Part shown: positions 63,712-64,000 of the stretch, one piece after another
How positions within the stretch are numbered: position 1 is the stretch's first letter
Layout of the letters: each line of letters starts with the position of its first letter
NCBI RefSeq assembly: GCF_025403485.1
Contig: NZ_CP099966.1
Span: forward strand, 2,852,001 to 2,916,000
DNA length: 64,000 nucleotides
Origin: Chryseobacterium paludis
GTDB lineage: Bacteria > Bacteroidota > Bacteroidia > Flavobacteriales > Weeksellaceae
Reading direction: 5' to 3'
Made by a program: the position numbers and the translations under genes
Notes under the pieces: generated by a model
What the model was told of the DNA's origin: nothing
Database searches by the model: none
What the model saw: the letters and a program-made list of their open reading frames with translations, nothing else

Positions 63712-64000
63712 ATGAAAAAAAACGTAACCGCTTTTCTCTTATTTCTCATTTTTTTATTCATCTATTATGCTGGGAGTTTTACAAAAATTCCTTTCGCTGA
63801 TTGCGTTGGATTTGTAGCACTTGTGGAAAAAGGTGAATGGATGACCACAGCCACAGCTACGACACATTTTTTTTATACCAATACGGCAATTCTCATTAAG
63901 AATTTAGCCAATATTAATTCTATAGAAGCAAGCAGGATTCTGGTTATTCTTTCCGGAGCAGCCACAATTGCGATAATTTACCTCACTGTAAGGATTGTTA
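63712..64000 (+). CDS. Membrane protein, cut by window end
   Basis: An open frame begins at ATG 63712, two bases after the DUF2480 stop, and runs to the end of the window (96 codons seen). It has an N-terminal hydrophobic helix (AFLLFLIFLFIYYAGSF), then FADCVGFVALVEKGEWMTTATATTHFFYTNTA, then a helix from about residue 74. The DCVGF...HFFY order recalls the start of DUF2723-type polytopic glycosyltransferase-like proteins (DCGEF...HPPG), but this is a weak hint. Confidence 0.6.
   Translation, partial: MKKNVTAFLLFLIFLFIYYAGSFTKIPFADCVGFVALVEKGEWMTTATATTHFFYTNTAILIKNLANINSIEASRILVILSGAATIAIIYLTVRIV

Overview
The window is AT-rich chromosomal DNA of a Bacteroidota bacterium, most likely family Weeksellaceae (Chryseobacterium or a close relative). 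The evidence is: secreted proteases ending in type IX secretion (T9SS) sorting domains; start regions preceded by the Bacteroidota -7 element TAnnTTTG with no Shine-Dalgarno sequence; a three-gene sdhCAB operon with a cytochrome b558-type SdhC; and family-specific neighbours such as rnc / IPExxxVDY-like / pyk and RlmD / DUF6452 / DUF6048. No gene here fixes the species.

Layout. 401-2055: an HTTM-like membrane protein and a coupled membrane-anchored partner. 2250-9853: a complete heavy-metal response locus on the minus strand, ordered response regulator, histidine kinase, CzcC-, CzcB- and CzcA-type RND efflux pump. 9986-10851: seven tRNA genes, including a tandem duplication of the Thr(UGU)-Tyr-Gly triplet, read in the same direction as the upstream hpf, xerC and rpsU genes. 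12661-13060: ssrA (tmRNA). 13061-19862: an apparent genomic island bounded by intact ssrA and, 6.8 kb downstream in the same orientation, a diverged copy of the ssrA 3' end. It carries a secreted metalloprotease, an acyltransferase, an AraC regulator, an HsdR-N/PD-(D/E)XK nuclease-like protein and an XRE regulator, but no integrase. 19990-25766: accessory genes (GT14 glycosyltransferase, lone AAA ATPase, two AraC regulators, two divergent paralogous short-chain dehydrogenases).

25980-30197: housekeeping operon acpP-fabF-rnc-(IPExxxVDY-like)-pyk. 30296-36222: minus-strand catabolic genes (aldehyde dehydrogenase, formimidoylglutamase-like HutG, BCCT transporter, imidazolonepropionase HutI); hutG and hutI belong to histidine degradation. 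36371-39540: ruvB, PaiB-like flavoprotein, metallo-beta-lactamase-fold hydrolase, coaE. 39647-51591: three T9SS-secreted metalloproteases in a row, two of them tandem paralogues. One is a 2152-residue protein with seven FN3 and five GEVED modules. 51694-54721: small envelope proteins and rlmD. 54837-59996: a lipoprotein with a thioredoxin fold lacking the CxxC motif, then sdhCAB. 60143-63144: ComEC-like protein and lpxB. 63200-64000: DUF2480 protein and the start of a membrane protein cut by the window edge.

The signals most worth follow-up are the ssrA-flanked island, the modular giant protease with a near-identical DNA segment shared with its neighbour, the tRNA triplet duplication next to the efflux locus where many relatives have tuf, and a 28-bp perfect palindrome in the M43 protease promoter region. 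I did not find a clearly new multi-gene defence or signalling system. The closest candidate is the HsdR-N/XRE pair inside the island.
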